64,000 nt of DNA from Acidobacteriota bacterium (GCA_035529075.1 DATKXK010000010.1:101401-165400), one strand, 5' to 3'; counted from the first letter of the stretch, positions 25,724 to 34,649 are shown. The notes: generated by a model not told the origin, from the letters alone. A program made the numbers and translations.

Positions 25724-26608
25724 ATGGCTATTGCCACGATTGACAACCGAGTCAGGCAGGTTATTTCCAATATCAGGAATCTCCCTACGCCGCCTATTGT
25801 ATTTCATCAGATCCAGAAGGTGATCAACGATCCCCATGTATCCGCCGCCCAAATCGCCGGCATCCTGTCGGAAGACCCTGCGATGTCGGTCAAGGTGCTC
25901 AAACTGACCAACTCGGCTTTCTACGGGCTCACGCGCGAGGTGGAGTCGGTCAAGCAGGCGGTGGTCGTCGTTGGCATGGAGGCCATCAAGAATCTTATTC
26001 TGTCCGCCTCGGTCCTTGACATGTTCAAGGGAGATGAGTTTGATCAGGAGTACCAGGAGAAGTTCTGGCGGCATTCCCTGGCCGTAGGCTTCTGTGCCCG
26101 TCTGCTCGCCCGAAAGGTCCGGAGCCGTGCCGTCATTGATCCCGATGCCGGGTTCTCGGCCGGATTACTGCATGACGTGGGCAAGAACATTCTGTGCTGC
26201 TTTCTGAGAAAGGAATATGAGATCTTCTCGGAGGCACGGGCCAAGGACCGGGAATCGCCCACCCACGAGATTGAAGAGCAGGTTCTCGGATATAACCATG
26301 CCCAGCTCGGCGCAGTCCTGGCCGAGCAATGGAAACTCCCCGAGCGGCTCATGCAGGCTATCGGATATCACCACCACCCGCAGTTGAGCGAAAACGATGA
26401 TGCTCTTGCGTTCTATGTCCACGTCGCCAACCACCTGGCCAAGGTGACGTTCTATGAGAACGAGGACCGCTATCTGATCGGTCATCTCGGGGCCGGCGTG
26501 CTGGATTACCTGCAGATCGAGGAGGCTGATATGCAGGCTCACTGTGAAGCTCTGCGGGAGGAATACCTGAAGGCCGAGACCTTCATGAAAATGGTCGGTA
26601 TCGCCTGA
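25724..26608 (+). CDS. HDOD-domain protein
   Basis: HDOD proteins are HD-related signalling proteins, usually without detectable phosphohydrolase activity, that link signals to motility, c-di-GMP or the cell cycle. This one (294 residues) is almost entirely HDOD: LPTPPIVFHQIQKVINDPH, LSEDPAMSVKVLKLTNSAFYG, SVKQAVVVVGMEAIKNLIL, then FWRHSLAVGFCARLLARK and AGLLHDVGKNIL. The last retains an HD-like pair, so catalysis is not excluded. It begins 17 bases after flgM and is the last gene before a strong terminator. Confidence 0.88.
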   Translation: MAIATIDNRVRQVISNIRNLPTPPIVFHQIQKVINDPHVSAAQIAGILSEDPAMSVKVLKLTNSAFYGLTREVESVKQAVVVVGMEAIKNLILSASVLDMFKGDEFDQEYQEKFWRHSLAVGFCARLLARKVRSRAVIDPDAGFSAGLLHDVGKNILCCFLRKEYEIFSEARAKDRESPTHEIEEQVLGYNHAQLGAVLAEQWKLPERLMQAIGYHHHPQLSENDDALAFYVHVANHLAKVTFYENEDRYLIGHLGAGVLDYLQIEEADMQAHCEALREEYLKAETFMKMVGIA

Positions 26609-26634
26609 GGCGGAACGGGAGATGCAACTCGCGT

Positions 26635-26668
26635 AACCCCGGGACGGTGTTTCCCGGGGCTTTTTTTT
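26635..26668 (+). terminator. Intrinsic terminator of the flagellar/HDOD transcription unit
   Basis: CCCCGGGA and TCCCGGGG form an 8-bp GC-rich stem with loop CGGTGTT, then C and eight T residues (26661-26668). It is the clearest rho-independent terminator in the window and separates the cluster from the convergent methyltransferase gene. Confidence 0.93.
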
Positions 26669-26698
26669 GCCCGGCCTCGGGCCATCCCCGCCGCGAAA

Positions 26699-27292
26699 TC
26701 AGCGTTGAGCGTCAGGTGCGGCGGCCGGGGCCGTTCTGGCCTGTACCCGTGCCCCGTCGAAACGCAGGTAACAGACCAGCGATCTGGCGTTGGGGATAAA
26801 CACCTTGTTGGCGTAGTCGTCGAAATGTCGGCCGGTCCACTGTGAACGGTGGACCTCGTATTGGTTGCCGAACGCCTCCGCCTGGGCCGAGGCGGCCAGC
26901 GGCGTGGAGACAAGACAGGCGTTTGCTTTTCGCGCACACTCGGCCAGAAGAGCACGCCCGTCGTCAAGCGTAAAGTGCTCGATAACGTCGATTAGAAGGA
27001 TAAGATCGTAGTGTGTATCCAGCCCGGGAAGCAGGCTCAGGGCGTCGCCGACGTAGATGTTGTCATAAATGTGTTCGTGCACCGGCGTGAGGTATTGTTC
27101 GAAAGCTTCAATGCCGTCGATACGTCTCTGCCAGTCACCGTATCTGTCGCGTCCGTCCCATAGCTCCAGGTATTCGCGACAGAGAAACCCGTACTTGCCG
27201 AAACCGACCCCGACGTCCAGCACTGACTGCGGCCTGGTCGCGAGCACGATCTCCATTATGGTGCTGATCTGACTAATCTGACTGGATGGCAT
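26699..27292 (-). CDS. Class I SAM-dependent methyltransferase
   Basis: A 197-residue Rossmann-fold methyltransferase. Motif I SVLDVGVGFGKYGFL (about 23-37) binds SAM; the acidic DGIEAFEQYL follows at the second strand; DLILLIDVIEHF (about 95-106) is the motif IV region. The minus-strand ATG has AGGAG seven bases upstream. The substrate is unknown. A glycan or surface-polymer methylation role is possible given nearby glycosyltransferases, but that is only context. It is convergent with the HDOD gene and divergent from the tRNA. Confidence 0.78.
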   Translation of the reverse strand: MPSSQISQISTIMEIVLATRPQSVLDVGVGFGKYGFLCREYLELWDGRDRYGDWQRRIDGIEAFEQYLTPVHEHIYDNIYVGDALSLLPGLDTHYDLILLIDVIEHFTLDDGRALLAECARKANACLVSTPLAASAQAEAFGNQYEVHRSQWTGRHFDDYANKVFIPNARSLVCYLRFDGARVQARTAPAAAPDAQR

Positions 27293-27530
27293 GGCTTGTC
27301 TCCTGTGCGGATCGAACGGCTCGTATGCGGCGAGTGTGCGCTCGCATTACGTCCATGTAAGTTAAGTCTCTACCACGTATATCGGCGTCCTAGGCGCGAT
27401 CTGTAGCGAGGGACGTCACGCCCGACCCGCTCCGCGCCCGCAGGTGGGCTGCGGCCTTGTTCCCGGGTCAACCCGTGCGTAAGGCGTTAAGATTCATAAA
27501 GTTGTCAGTGGCGTGGGGCTAAAAATTCTG
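27293..27530. other. Gene-free divergent intergenic stretch
   Basis: This lies between the minus-strand methyltransferase start and the tRNA promoter. I see no coding frame. The only notable element is a small inverted repeat, CGGGTCAACCCG, at 27465-27476. No clear minus-strand promoter was found. Confidence 0.5.
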
Positions 27531-27559
27531 TTGACAAGTTCGATATAAGGTTATAGGAT
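27531..27559 (+). promoter_or_regulatory. Sigma-70-type promoter of tRNA-Val/thrS
   Basis: A perfect TTGACA (27531-27536) is followed after 17 bases by TAGGAT (27554-27559, 4/6). An overlapping TATAGG at 27552 is an alternative -10. The tRNA starts about 45 bases downstream. Confidence 0.6.
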
Positions 27560-27605
27560 TAGGGTCGGGTCGAAATTCGGCCGAATTGATAAAACTTGGA
27601 CGTGT

Positions 27606-27682
27606 GGGCGATTAGCTCAGTTGGTTAGAGTACTTGCTTGACATGCAAGGGGTCACTGGTTCAATTCCAGTATCGCCCACCA
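27606..27682 (+). tRNA. tRNA-Val (anticodon GAC)
   Basis: A complete 77-base cloverleaf with encoded CCA. The acceptor stem is GGGCGAT/ATCGCCC, the D-loop contains AGCTCAGTTGGTTAGAG, and the anticodon stem is CTTGC/GCAAG with loop TTGACAT (anticodon GAC, 27640-27642). The T stem is ACTGG/CCAGT with loop TTCAATT, followed by discriminator A and CCA. It reads valine codons GUC/GUU. It is the only tRNA in the window. Confidence 0.96.
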
Positions 27683-27695
27683 TTGGTGGCTTGTG

Positions 27696-27732
27696 CGGGA
27701 AGCTGTCGTGCACGGTCTGGCCCAGCCTCCCG
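27696..27732 (+). terminator. Hairpin between tRNA-Val and thrS
   Basis: CGGGAAGCTG pairs with CAGCCTCCCG (9 of 10 pairs) across a 17-base loop, followed by TATTTAGTT. It may be a weak terminator or a processing signal that separates the tRNA from the thrS mRNA. The T-run is broken, so confidence is low. Confidence 0.35.
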
Positions 27733-27760
27733 TATTTAGTTATAGGACTTATTTGACAGT

Positions 27761-29704
27761 ATGGCAAAAGTACAGATAAAATTCCCGGACGGATCGGTTC
27801 AGCCGTTCAATTCCGGTATCACCGGAGCCGAGATTGCCAGGCAAATCTCCCCACGGCTGGCCAGTCAGGCGATTGCCGTTAAGGTTGACGGCCGGGTCCG
27901 CGACCTGAGCTATCCGATTGCCTCCGATGCGCCGATTGAGATTCTCACTTTCGATAACCCCGAGGGGCGGCAGGTGTTCTGGCATTCCAGCTCGCATATC
28001 ATGGCCCAGGCCGTGCAGGAGCTGTTCCCCGGCGTGAAGCTGGCTATCGGCCCGCCCATTGACGAGGGCTGGTATTATGATTTCGATGTAGACAAGCCGT
28101 TCTCCCCGGAGGACATCGAGCGCATCGAGAAGCAGATGGCCCGGATTATCGCCGAGGATGCGCCGTTCAAGCGCGAGGACATGAACCGCCGGCAGGCAAT
28201 TGACTTCTTCAAGGAGAGCGGGGAGCAGTACAAGGTGGAACTCCTCGAGGATTTGGAAGATGACACCGTCAGCTTGTACCGGGACTCGCGTTTCGTAGAC
28301 CTGTGCCGCGGTCCGCACCTGCCGACGACCGGTATGGTGAGAGTGTTCAAGCTGGTCTCGTCCTCCGGGGCCTACTGGCGCGGTGACGAGAACCGCCGGA
28401 TGCTCCAGCGCATTTACGGCGTTTCGTATCCGAAGAAATCGATGCTTGACGGCTATCTGCAACGCCTGGAGGAGGCCCGCAAGCGCGATCACCGCGTGCT
28501 CGGCAGGCAGCTCGAACTGTACACGGTCTCGGACGAAGTCGGGGCCGGCCTTATTCTTTGGCTGCCTCAGGGGGCACGGATACGAAACGAGATTGAAACG
28601 TTCTGGCGCGACGAACACCTCAGAAACGGGTACGAAGTAGTATACTCGCCGCATGTGGCGCTGCTGGATCTGTGGCATCAAAGCGGCCATACGGATTTTT
28701 ACAGGGAGAACATGTACGCCCCGATCGACGTGGATCAGCGGCAGTTCCAGCTCAGGCCGATGAACTGCCCGTTTCATATCCAGATGTACAAGTCGCGGCG
28801 ATGGTCCTATCGCGATCTGCCCCTGCGCTGGGCCGAACTGGGGACGGTTTACCGGTACGAGCGCCCCGGCGTGCTTCACGGCCTGATGCGCGTGCGTGGT
28901 TTTACCCAGGATGACGCTCATCATTTCGTCACCCCCGAGGGCATGGAGGACGAGTTGATCTGGCTGCTGGACTTCTGCGTGCATATACTCAGATCGTTCG
29001 GCTTTACCGAGTATGACATATTCCTCTCGACGCGCCCCGATAAGGCCATCGGCAGTGCCGCCGACTGGAGCCGGGCCGAGGCGGGCCTTCAGGCGGCTCT
29101 CGAGAAGGCCGGCCTGGCGTACACGGTCGACGAGGGAGAGGGCGTATTCTACGGCCCCAAGATCGATATCAAGATCAAGGACGCCATCGGGCGATCATGG
29201 CAGTGCTCTACCATTCAGTTCGATTTTTCACTGCCGGAGCGGTTCGATATTCATTATATTGACTCGAGCGGCAAGCCGAAGCGGCCGTATATGATCCACC
29301 GAGCCCTGCTCGGCTCCATTGAACGGTTTTTCGGTGTCCTGATCGAACACTACGCCGGGAACTTCCCGCTCTGGCTGGCCCCGGTCCAGGTCAAGGTTCT
29401 GCCGATAACCGATGACCTGAACGAGTATGCTTCGGGCGTGCTTGAGCGCCTGCGGCGAGCCGGTTTACGGGCTACCCTGGATGATCGGTCGGAGAAGATC
29501 GGAGCCAAGATTCGCGACGCCGAGCTGCTGAAGGTGCCGTACATGTTTGTCGTCGGCGGCAGGGAGGCCACCGCCGATTCGGTCGCCATGAGAAAACACG
29601 GCACCGGCGATATAGGTGTGAAGTCGGTCGATCAGGCCGTTGCCCTGCTGCAGGCCGAGGTTGCCTCGAAGGGAAGCGTGTCAGACGGTAAGGAAAAGAT
29701 ATAG
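27761..29704 (+). CDS. thrS: Threonyl-tRNA synthetase
   Basis: ThrS charges tRNA-Thr and edits mischarged serine. The 647-residue protein has the normal domain order: TGS (about 1-62), editing domain with HSSSHIMAQ (about 74-82) and CRGPHLP, a class II core with MNCPFHIQMYKSRRWSYRDLP (zinc Cys), motif 2 YRYERPGVLHGLMRVRGF, and the C-terminal anticodon domain (VKVLPITDD... then KIRDAELLKVPYMFVVGGRE). It heads the translation operon thrS-infC-rpmI-rplT-pheS-pheT. Its TAG stop (29702-29704) overlaps the infC ribosome binding site. Confidence 0.97.
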   Translation: MAKVQIKFPDGSVQPFNSGITGAEIARQISPRLASQAIAVKVDGRVRDLSYPIASDAPIEILTFDNPEGRQVFWHSSSHIMAQAVQELFPGVKLAIGPPIDEGWYYDFDVDKPFSPEDIERIEKQMARIIAEDAPFKREDMNRRQAIDFFKESGEQYKVELLEDLEDDTVSLYRDSRFVDLCRGPHLPTTGMVRVFKLVSSSGAYWRGDENRRMLQRIYGVSYPKKSMLDGYLQRLEEARKRDHRVLGRQLELYTVSDEVGAGLILWLPQGARIRNEIETFWRDEHLRNGYEVVYSPHVALLDLWHQSGHTDFYRENMYAPIDVDQRQFQLRPMNCPFHIQMYKSRRWSYRDLPLRWAELGTVYRYERPGVLHGLMRVRGFTQDDAHHFVTPEGMEDELIWLLDFCVHILRSFGFTEYDIFLSTRPDKAIGSAADWSRAEAGLQAALEKAGLAYTVDEGEGVFYGPKIDIKIKDAIGRSWQCSTIQFDFSLPERFDIHYIDSSGKPKRPYMIHRALLGSIERFFGVLIEHYAGNFPLWLAPVQVKVLPITDDLNEYASGVLERLRRAGLRATLDDRSEKIGAKIRDAELLKVPYMFVVGGREATADSVAMRKHGTGDIGVKSVDQAVALLQAEVASKGSVSDGKEKI

Positions 29705-29713
29705 GAGGAATTC

Positions 29714-30277
29714 ATAGGCACCAGAGACATTCGCGTTAACCACCGAATCAGGATGTCCCCTGTTCGGTTGATCGGACCGGAAGGTGAGCAGGTCGGCATT
29801 CTGCCGATCGGCGAAGCTCTTGAGCGTGCGCGGGAGCGGGGCATGGATCTGGTTGAAGTTGCCCCGGACAGCCGGCCGCCGGTCTGTCGCATCATGGATT
29901 TCGGGAAGTACAAGTACGAACTGGCCAAGAAGGACAAAGTATCCAAGAAACGTCAACACGCCTTGCAGCTCAAGGAGATGCGGTACCGGCCCAAGATCGA
30001 TGATCACGACTACGATTTCAAGACGCGCCACGTTCGCGAATTCTTGGAAGCTGGAAGCAAAGTCCGGGTGTTCGTCATGTTTCGCGGTCGAGAGATGACC
30101 CATCAGGAGTTCGGTCGGAAGATCCTCAATCGTGTAAAGGAGGATCTGGAGGACATCGCTCAGGTGGACGTCGCGCCGAAGATGGAGGGCTACACGATGA
30201 GTATGATACTCAGCCCGAAGGCGGGACTGCTCAAGAAAATCCAGGCGGAGAAGGAGGCGGCAAAAACGGAGGACTAG
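29714..30277 (+). CDS. infC: Translation initiation factor IF-3, apparently with an AUA start codon
   Basis: IF-3 binds the 30S subunit and rejects non-canonical start codons. Conserved IF-3 sequence (RDIRVNHRIRMSPVRLIGPE) extends 13 codons upstream of the first ATG (29753), so that ATG is internal. The same frame is closed by the thrS TAG at 29702. AGGAGG at 29703-29708 sits five bases from ATA at 29714, making AUA the likely start (187 residues). E. coli infC uses AUU and is autoregulated through this rare start. C-terminal domain motifs (MRYRPKIDDHDYDFKTRH, VFVMFRGREMTHQEFG) are intact. infC precedes rpmI-rplT as usual. Confidence 0.93.
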   Translation: MGTRDIRVNHRIRMSPVRLIGPEGEQVGILPIGEALERARERGMDLVEVAPDSRPPVCRIMDFGKYKYELAKKDKVSKKRQHALQLKEMRYRPKIDDHDYDFKTRHVREFLEAGSKVRVFVMFRGREMTHQEFGRKILNRVKEDLEDIAQVDVAPKMEGYTMSMILSPKAGLLKKIQAEKEAAKTED

Positions 30278-30365
30278 GCCCCGTGGCCGGTCAGTCCCGT
30301 TTCCGACCGACCGCCTCACCCTGTTGAAATCAGACAACTGAGTCGAATTGCAGTAAAGGAATGAC

Positions 30366-30560
30366 ATGCCCAAGATGAAGACCAAGCGTAGTGCCGCCAA
30401 GCGGTTCTCGCGAACCGCCACCGGCAAAATCAAGCGGCGCCATGCCTACAAAACCCACATACTGAATAAGAAACCCACCAAGCGGCTTCGCAAACTGAGG
30501 AAGCCCACCCTCATTTCGGGGGCGGACCTCCGCGAAGTAGAGAGAATGCTTCCCTACTGA
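30366..30560 (+). CDS. rpmI: 50S ribosomal protein L35
   Basis: A 64-residue, very basic protein with the family opening MPKMKTKRSAAKRFSRTATG and HILNKKPTKRLRKLRKP. Length and sequence are standard. It lies between infC and rplT, with a GTAAAGGA element before the ATG. Confidence 0.97.
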   Translation: MPKMKTKRSAAKRFSRTATGKIKRRHAYKTHILNKKPTKRLRKLRKPTLISGADLREVERMLPY

Positions 30561-30598
30561 GACTTCGAGGCCGGGCTCCGGCCGGGAGATGAACACAT

Positions 30599-30949
30599 AT
30601 GCCACGTGCGAAAAACAACGTTGCAGCCCACAGGCGGCACCGAAAGATACTCAAGAAGGCCCGGGGCAACTACGGAGGGCGCAGCAAGCTCTACCGTACG
30701 GCTCTGGAAACGGTTAACAAAGGGCTCAAGTATGCCTACCGTGACCGGCGCAATAAGAAGCGCGAATTCCGTGCCCTCTGGATCACGCGCATTTCGGCGG
30801 CGGCCAAAAGCTGCAACACCAACTATTCGACCTTCATAAACGGCCTGAAGAAGGCCGGTGTTGAGCTTGATAGAAAGGCCCTGGCCGATATCGCGGCGCG
30901 CGATATGGCTACGTTCACCAGGCTGGCTGAAATCGCTGCAGGCAAGTAA
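30599..30949 (+). CDS. rplT: 50S ribosomal protein L20
   Basis: A 116-residue basic helical protein: [23 protein letters not shown], the [18 protein letters not shown] signature, and [22 protein letters not shown]20 is an early assembly protein and represses its own operon in some bacteria. No L20 operator was recognised here. pheS starts 17 bases after the stop. Confidence 0.98.
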   Translation: MPRAKNNVAAHRRHRKILKKARGNYGGRSKLYRTALETVNKGLKYAYRDRRNKKREFRALWITRISAAAKSCNTNYSTFINGLKKAGVELDRKALADIAARDMATFTRLAEIAAGK

Positions 30950-30966
30950 GCGGAGTCCGGTCGGCC

Positions 30967-31980
30967 ATGTCGCTTCTGGATGAAGTTGCCAGGTTGGAGG
31001 AAGAAGTGCTCGAGCGAATCGGACAGGCCGATTCGCTCGGTTCGCTAGAGGAACTGAAAGTTCAGTATCTCGGGCGAAAAGGCCCGGTCATGTCGCTCCT
31101 GAAGAGCCTGAAGGATCTTCCGCTCGAGGAGCGAAAGCGGACCGGAGCCCGCGCCAACCAGATGCGTGCTCAGCTGGAAGAGTGCTTCTCGGCGGCCATG
31201 GGCCGGCTCTCGACCTCACGAAGATTGTCCGCCTTCGATCCCACCCTGCCGGGGACCGCCCAGACAGTCGGCACTATCCACATCATCAATCAGGTCATGG
31301 GGCAGATTTGCCGGACTTTTTACGGCATGGGTTTCGAAATCGCGCGCGGGCCGGATGTCGAGACGGACTATTACAATTTCGAGGCCCTGAACTTTCCGCC
31401 GGACCACCCTGCCCGCGACATGCAGGATACGTTTTTCGTCGAAGGCGGCAGGCTGCTGCGGACCCACACCACCCCGGTGCAGGCGCGCGAACTCGAGAGG
31501 CGAAAACCGCCGATCAAGATCATCGCCCCGGGGAAGACGTTCCGCCACGAAGAGATATCCACCCGGGCGCACGTATCGTTTCATCAGGTCGACGGCTTTC
31601 TCATCGACGAAGGTGTGACTATGGCGGACCTCAAGGGTGCCCTGGTGGCGTTCTGTCGCAACTTCTTCGGCGAAGACCTTAAGCTGAAATTCCGCCCGTC
31701 CTTTTTCCCGTTCACTGAACCGTCGGCCGAGGTGGACATCTCCTGCTTTCTCTGCGGGGGCAAGGGCTGCCAGCTCTGCAAGTACTCCGGCTGGCTGGAG
31801 ATTCTCGGTTGCGGTATGATTCACCCCGCCGTGCTCGAGGCAGCCGGGCATGACTCGGAGAAGTATACCGGCTACGCGTTCGGGCTGGGCGTAGAGCGCG
31901 TGGCTATGCTCAAGTATAAAATCAACGATATCCGGCTGTTCTTTAACAACAACGTCCGGTTTCTCAGGCAGTTTAACTAG
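30967..31980 (+). CDS. pheS: Phenylalanyl-tRNA synthetase alpha subunit
   Basis: PheS is the catalytic subunit of the PheS2PheT2 enzyme. The 337-residue protein has the N-terminal tRNA-binding coiled coil (about 1-85), the class II core with YNFEALNFPPDHPARDMQDTF and FRHEEISTRAHVSFHQVDGF, the family Cys-rich CFLCGGKGCQLC segment, and motif 3 GYAFGLGVERVAMLKY near the end. pheT follows after two bases. Confidence 0.97.
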   Translation: MSLLDEVARLEEEVLERIGQADSLGSLEELKVQYLGRKGPVMSLLKSLKDLPLEERKRTGARANQMRAQLEECFSAAMGRLSTSRRLSAFDPTLPGTAQTVGTIHIINQVMGQICRTFYGMGFEIARGPDVETDYYNFEALNFPPDHPARDMQDTFFVEGGRLLRTHTTPVQARELERRKPPIKIIAPGKTFRHEEISTRAHVSFHQVDGFLIDEGVTMADLKGALVAFCRNFFGEDLKLKFRPSFFPFTEPSAEVDISCFLCGGKGCQLCKYSGWLEILGCGMIHPAVLEAAGHDSEKYTGYAFGLGVERVAMLKYKINDIRLFFNNNVRFLRQFN

Positions 31981-31982
31981 GC

Positions 31983-34367
31983 ATGAAAGTCTCTTACCGC
32001 TGGCTCACGGAACTGGCCGGTGTCGACTGGCCGGTCAAGACGGTGGCCGAACGGCTCACCATGTGCGGCACGGCCTGCGAAGACATCATTTCCACCGCGC
32101 GGCATCTGGACAAGGTCGTAGTCGGAGAGGTCCTGGCCGTCGAACCCGTCCCCGGGGCCGACAAGATCAGGAAGGTCACGGTTGATATCGGCGGCGAAAC
32201 GTGGGACGTCATATGCGGTGCTCCCAATGTCGCGGTGGGTCAGAAAGTACCCGTGGCGCTGGCCGGGGCCAGGCTCGCCGGCGGCATCGAGATCAAAGAC
32301 GCCAGGATCCGCGGGGTCCTGTCTCGGGGCATGATCTGTTCTGAAGCGGAGCTGGGCATCTCGGACGACCACTCGGGAATCATGGTGCTGCAAAGCCGGA
32401 CCATCCCGGGAACACCGCTGGCCGACCAGCTTGATTTCGACGACTATATTCTCGATTTCGAGTTGACGCCCAACCGGGCCGACTCCATGTCGGCGACAGG
32501 CATCGCACGCGACCTGGCTGCACTGGCGTCGGTCAGGGTGCGCTATCCGATTCCTGAGTTGAAACCATCCCGCGAGAAGACATCCGACGTCATCAAGGTG
32601 ACGATTGCAGATCCGGAGGCATGTCCGCGTTTCACGGCTCGCGTTATTCGAAACGTGAAGATCGGCCCCTCTCCGTGGTGGGTACAGAAGCGACTGCTGA
32701 CGGCCGGGCTGAGGCCGATCTCGAACGTCGTGGATATCACCAACCTTGTGATGCTCGAGACCGGCAATCCCATTCATTCGTTTGACCTGGACCGGTTCGG
32801 TTCCAACGAGGTCCTGGTTCGCCGTGCCGGCAAGGGCGAAAAGCTGGTCACTCTCGACGGCAAGGAACACGCGCTCTCGCCGGAGGTGCTGCTTATCACC
32901 GACGGAAAGAAAGCCATGGCCGCGGCCGGCGTGATGGGCGGGCTTGAGTCCGAAGTCTCCGAGTCGACCACCAATATCCTGCTGGAAGTGGCGTATTTCG
33001 ATCCCAAAGTGATACGCCGAGGCCGCAAAGAGTTGGGTTTCGTATCCGAGGCCTCGACGCGTTTTGAGAAAGGCGTCGATCCCAACAACCTGCCGCACGC
33101 CTCGGCACGTGTGGCCGGCCTGTTTCAGGAACTGTGCGGCGGCGAAGTGCTTGACGGCCTCGTGGACTGCTATCCGACGCCGATCGAGCCCCGGGTGATC
33201 ACCTTCCGACCCGAACGGTGCAACACCGTTCTGAGAACAAACTACCCCGTGGAGCGCATGAAGCAGATTTTCACCGACCTTGAATTTACGGTGGAAGACG
33301 GCGATCCGATGAAGGTCACGGTGCCGACTTTCCGCCACGACGTGAGCCGGGAAGTTGATCTTATCGAAGAAGTGGCCAGGATCCAGGGGTATGACAGCAT
33401 TCCGGACGCCGTGGAGAATCTCGGTCCCTTGTTCACCCCGCTGCACGGGGAAGATCTCTTTGCGGACGAAGTCCGGCGGATTCTGACGGCCGGCGGGTTT
33501 GAGGAAATTGTCGGGCACGGCCTGGCCGGCAGCAGGGAGGCGGCCCTGCTTGATCCTGCCTTGCCGCAGTTGAAAATAGTCAACCCCATCTCGGAAGACC
33601 TCGACATTGTGCGAAACTGCCTGGCGCTCAGTGGGCTGGCGGCCGTAAAGCACAATCATGCGCACCGGAACATGGATCTTCGCCTCTTTGAAATCGGCCG
33701 GGCATACTTTCCTCCCGATGCGTCCGGTCAATGGCGCGAGGAAGACCGACTGCTTCTGCTGGTCACCGGCCAAACGCCGGCCCTGTGGCGTGAAGAACCC
33801 CGGCCGCTGGACTTCTATGACGTCGCCGGGGCCATAGGTCGTCTTGCCTCCCACTTCCGCTGGCCCGGGACGGCCTTCGAAAGCCGTTCGGTTCCCTACC
33901 TGGACGAGGACATCTCGTTTGAGTTGAAAGTTGGCTCGGTTGGAGCCGGTCCGGTCGGCAAAGTGTCCGAGGCAGTGGCGCGAAAATTCGACATAAAACA
34001 GCCCTTGTACCTTGCGGAACTGTCGATTTCTGATTTAATTGCACTGTGCCGGGACAAGGCCGAGTTTGAACCTTTGCCGGTCTACCCGGCGGCTCCTCGT
34101 GATCTTGCCATAGTGGTCGATGTGACGACGCGGGTGGGTGATATGCTGGATCGTATTGCCGCCACCGCCGGCCAATTGGCTGATGCGATTGACGTTTTCG
34201 ATGTTTACGTCGGCCGGCAGATTGAGCAGGGGAAGAAATCGGTCGGCGTCTCGATCAGTTATCGATCCAGCGAGCGGTCGTTGTCAAGTCAGGAAGTTGA
34301 TGGCTTGCAACAAAATATCATAGATATGCTCAAGCGTGACTTCAACGCAGAAATAAGGGAAAAATAA
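31983..34367 (+). CDS. pheT: Phenylalanyl-tRNA synthetase beta subunit
   Basis: PheT provides tRNA recognition and editing. The 794 residues follow the family layout: N-terminal segment MKVSYRWLTELAGVDWP, EMAP/tRNA-binding domain (about 38-150), B3/B4 editing domain (about 210-375), B5, a catalytic-like core, and a C-terminal anticodon-binding FDX-ACB domain (about 700-794, ending VDGLQQNIIDMLKRDFNAEIR). A small coiled-coil gene begins two bases after its stop. Confidence 0.97.
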   Translation: MKVSYRWLTELAGVDWPVKTVAERLTMCGTACEDIISTARHLDKVVVGEVLAVEPVPGADKIRKVTVDIGGETWDVICGAPNVAVGQKVPVALAGARLAGGIEIKDARIRGVLSRGMICSEAELGISDDHSGIMVLQSRTIPGTPLADQLDFDDYILDFELTPNRADSMSATGIARDLAALASVRVRYPIPELKPSREKTSDVIKVTIADPEACPRFTARVIRNVKIGPSPWWVQKRLLTAGLRPISNVVDITNLVMLETGNPIHSFDLDRFGSNEVLVRRAGKGEKLVTLDGKEHALSPEVLLITDGKKAMAAAGVMGGLESEVSESTTNILLEVAYFDPKVIRRGRKELGFVSEASTRFEKGVDPNNLPHASARVAGLFQELCGGEVLDGLVDCYPTPIEPRVITFRPERCNTVLRTNYPVERMKQIFTDLEFTVEDGDPMKVTVPTFRHDVSREVDLIEEVARIQGYDSIPDAVENLGPLFTPLHGEDLFADEVRRILTAGGFEEIVGHGLAGSREAALLDPALPQLKIVNPISEDLDIVRNCLALSGLAAVKHNHAHRNMDLRLFEIGRAYFPPDASGQWREEDRLLLLVTGQTPALWREEPRPLDFYDVAGAIGRLASHFRWPGTAFESRSVPYLDEDISFELKVGSVGAGPVGKVSEAVARKFDIKQPLYLAELSISDLIALCRDKAEFEPLPVYPAAPRDLAIVVDVTTRVGDMLDRIAATAGQLADAIDVFDVYVGRQIEQGKKSVGVSISYRSSERSLSSQEVDGLQQNIIDMLKRDFNAEIREK

Positions 34368-34369
34368 CA

Positions 34370-34612
34370 ATGTCGGGAAAGTTCGCTTTGCTGGAAGAGA
34401 AAGTCGAAGCGGTGCTGGCGCAGTTGGAGGAACTGCGCCGCGAGCGGACCGCTATCCGCGAAGAGAACAGGGACTTAGGGAGCGAACTGAACCGGATGAG
34501 ACAGAGTTTTGAGGAATTCAAGTTGTCTCAGGCGGATCAGGCGGACGTCGTCAAGTCCAAACTTATGGCCGTTCTTGACCGCATCAAGGAGTTTGAGACC
34601 ATCGGCCTGTGA
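34370..34612 (+). CDS. Small coiled-coil protein, ZapB-like candidate
   Basis: An 80-residue protein that is almost wholly heptad coiled coil (LLEEKVEAVLAQLEELRRER, then ENRDLGSELNRMRQSFEEF), ending in a short nonpolar tail. Size and style resemble ZapB, a division-ring coiled coil that works with ZapA, and the next gene is zapA. Coiled coils of low complexity cannot be assigned by sequence alone. It is tightly linked to pheT (two-base gap). Confidence 0.6.
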   Translation: MSGKFALLEEKVEAVLAQLEELRRERTAIREENRDLGSELNRMRQSFEEFKLSQADQADVVKSKLMAVLDRIKEFETIGL

Positions 34613-34620
34613 TTTTTTTC

Positions 34621-34649
34621 TTGACACAACTTAAAGAAGTGTGTATAAC
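34621..34649 (+). promoter_or_regulatory. Strong sigma-70-type promoter before zapA
   Basis: TTGACA (34621-34626), a 17-base spacer and TATAAC (34644-34649) give an 11/12 match to the housekeeping consensus. It lies between the small coiled-coil gene and zapA and would drive zapA-rny independently of the phe operon. Confidence 0.8.

Noticed and set aside
27683..27760. T-box or thrS-operator leader before thrS
   Set aside because: Only 78 bases separate tRNA-Val from thrS, and no T-box sequence or tRNA-like operator is visible.
29753..29755. ATG 29753 as the infC start
   Set aside because: It would remove the conserved N-terminal residues of IF-3 and has no ribosome binding site at proper spacing.
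31977..33854. Long open frame on the minus strand opposite pheT (over 600 codons)
   Set aside because: It is antisense to a clear pheT, its translation is Arg/His/Gly-rich with no domain, and such frames are expected opposite GC-rich genes. The same holds for long antisense frames opposite fliI, flgK, rny and mutS.
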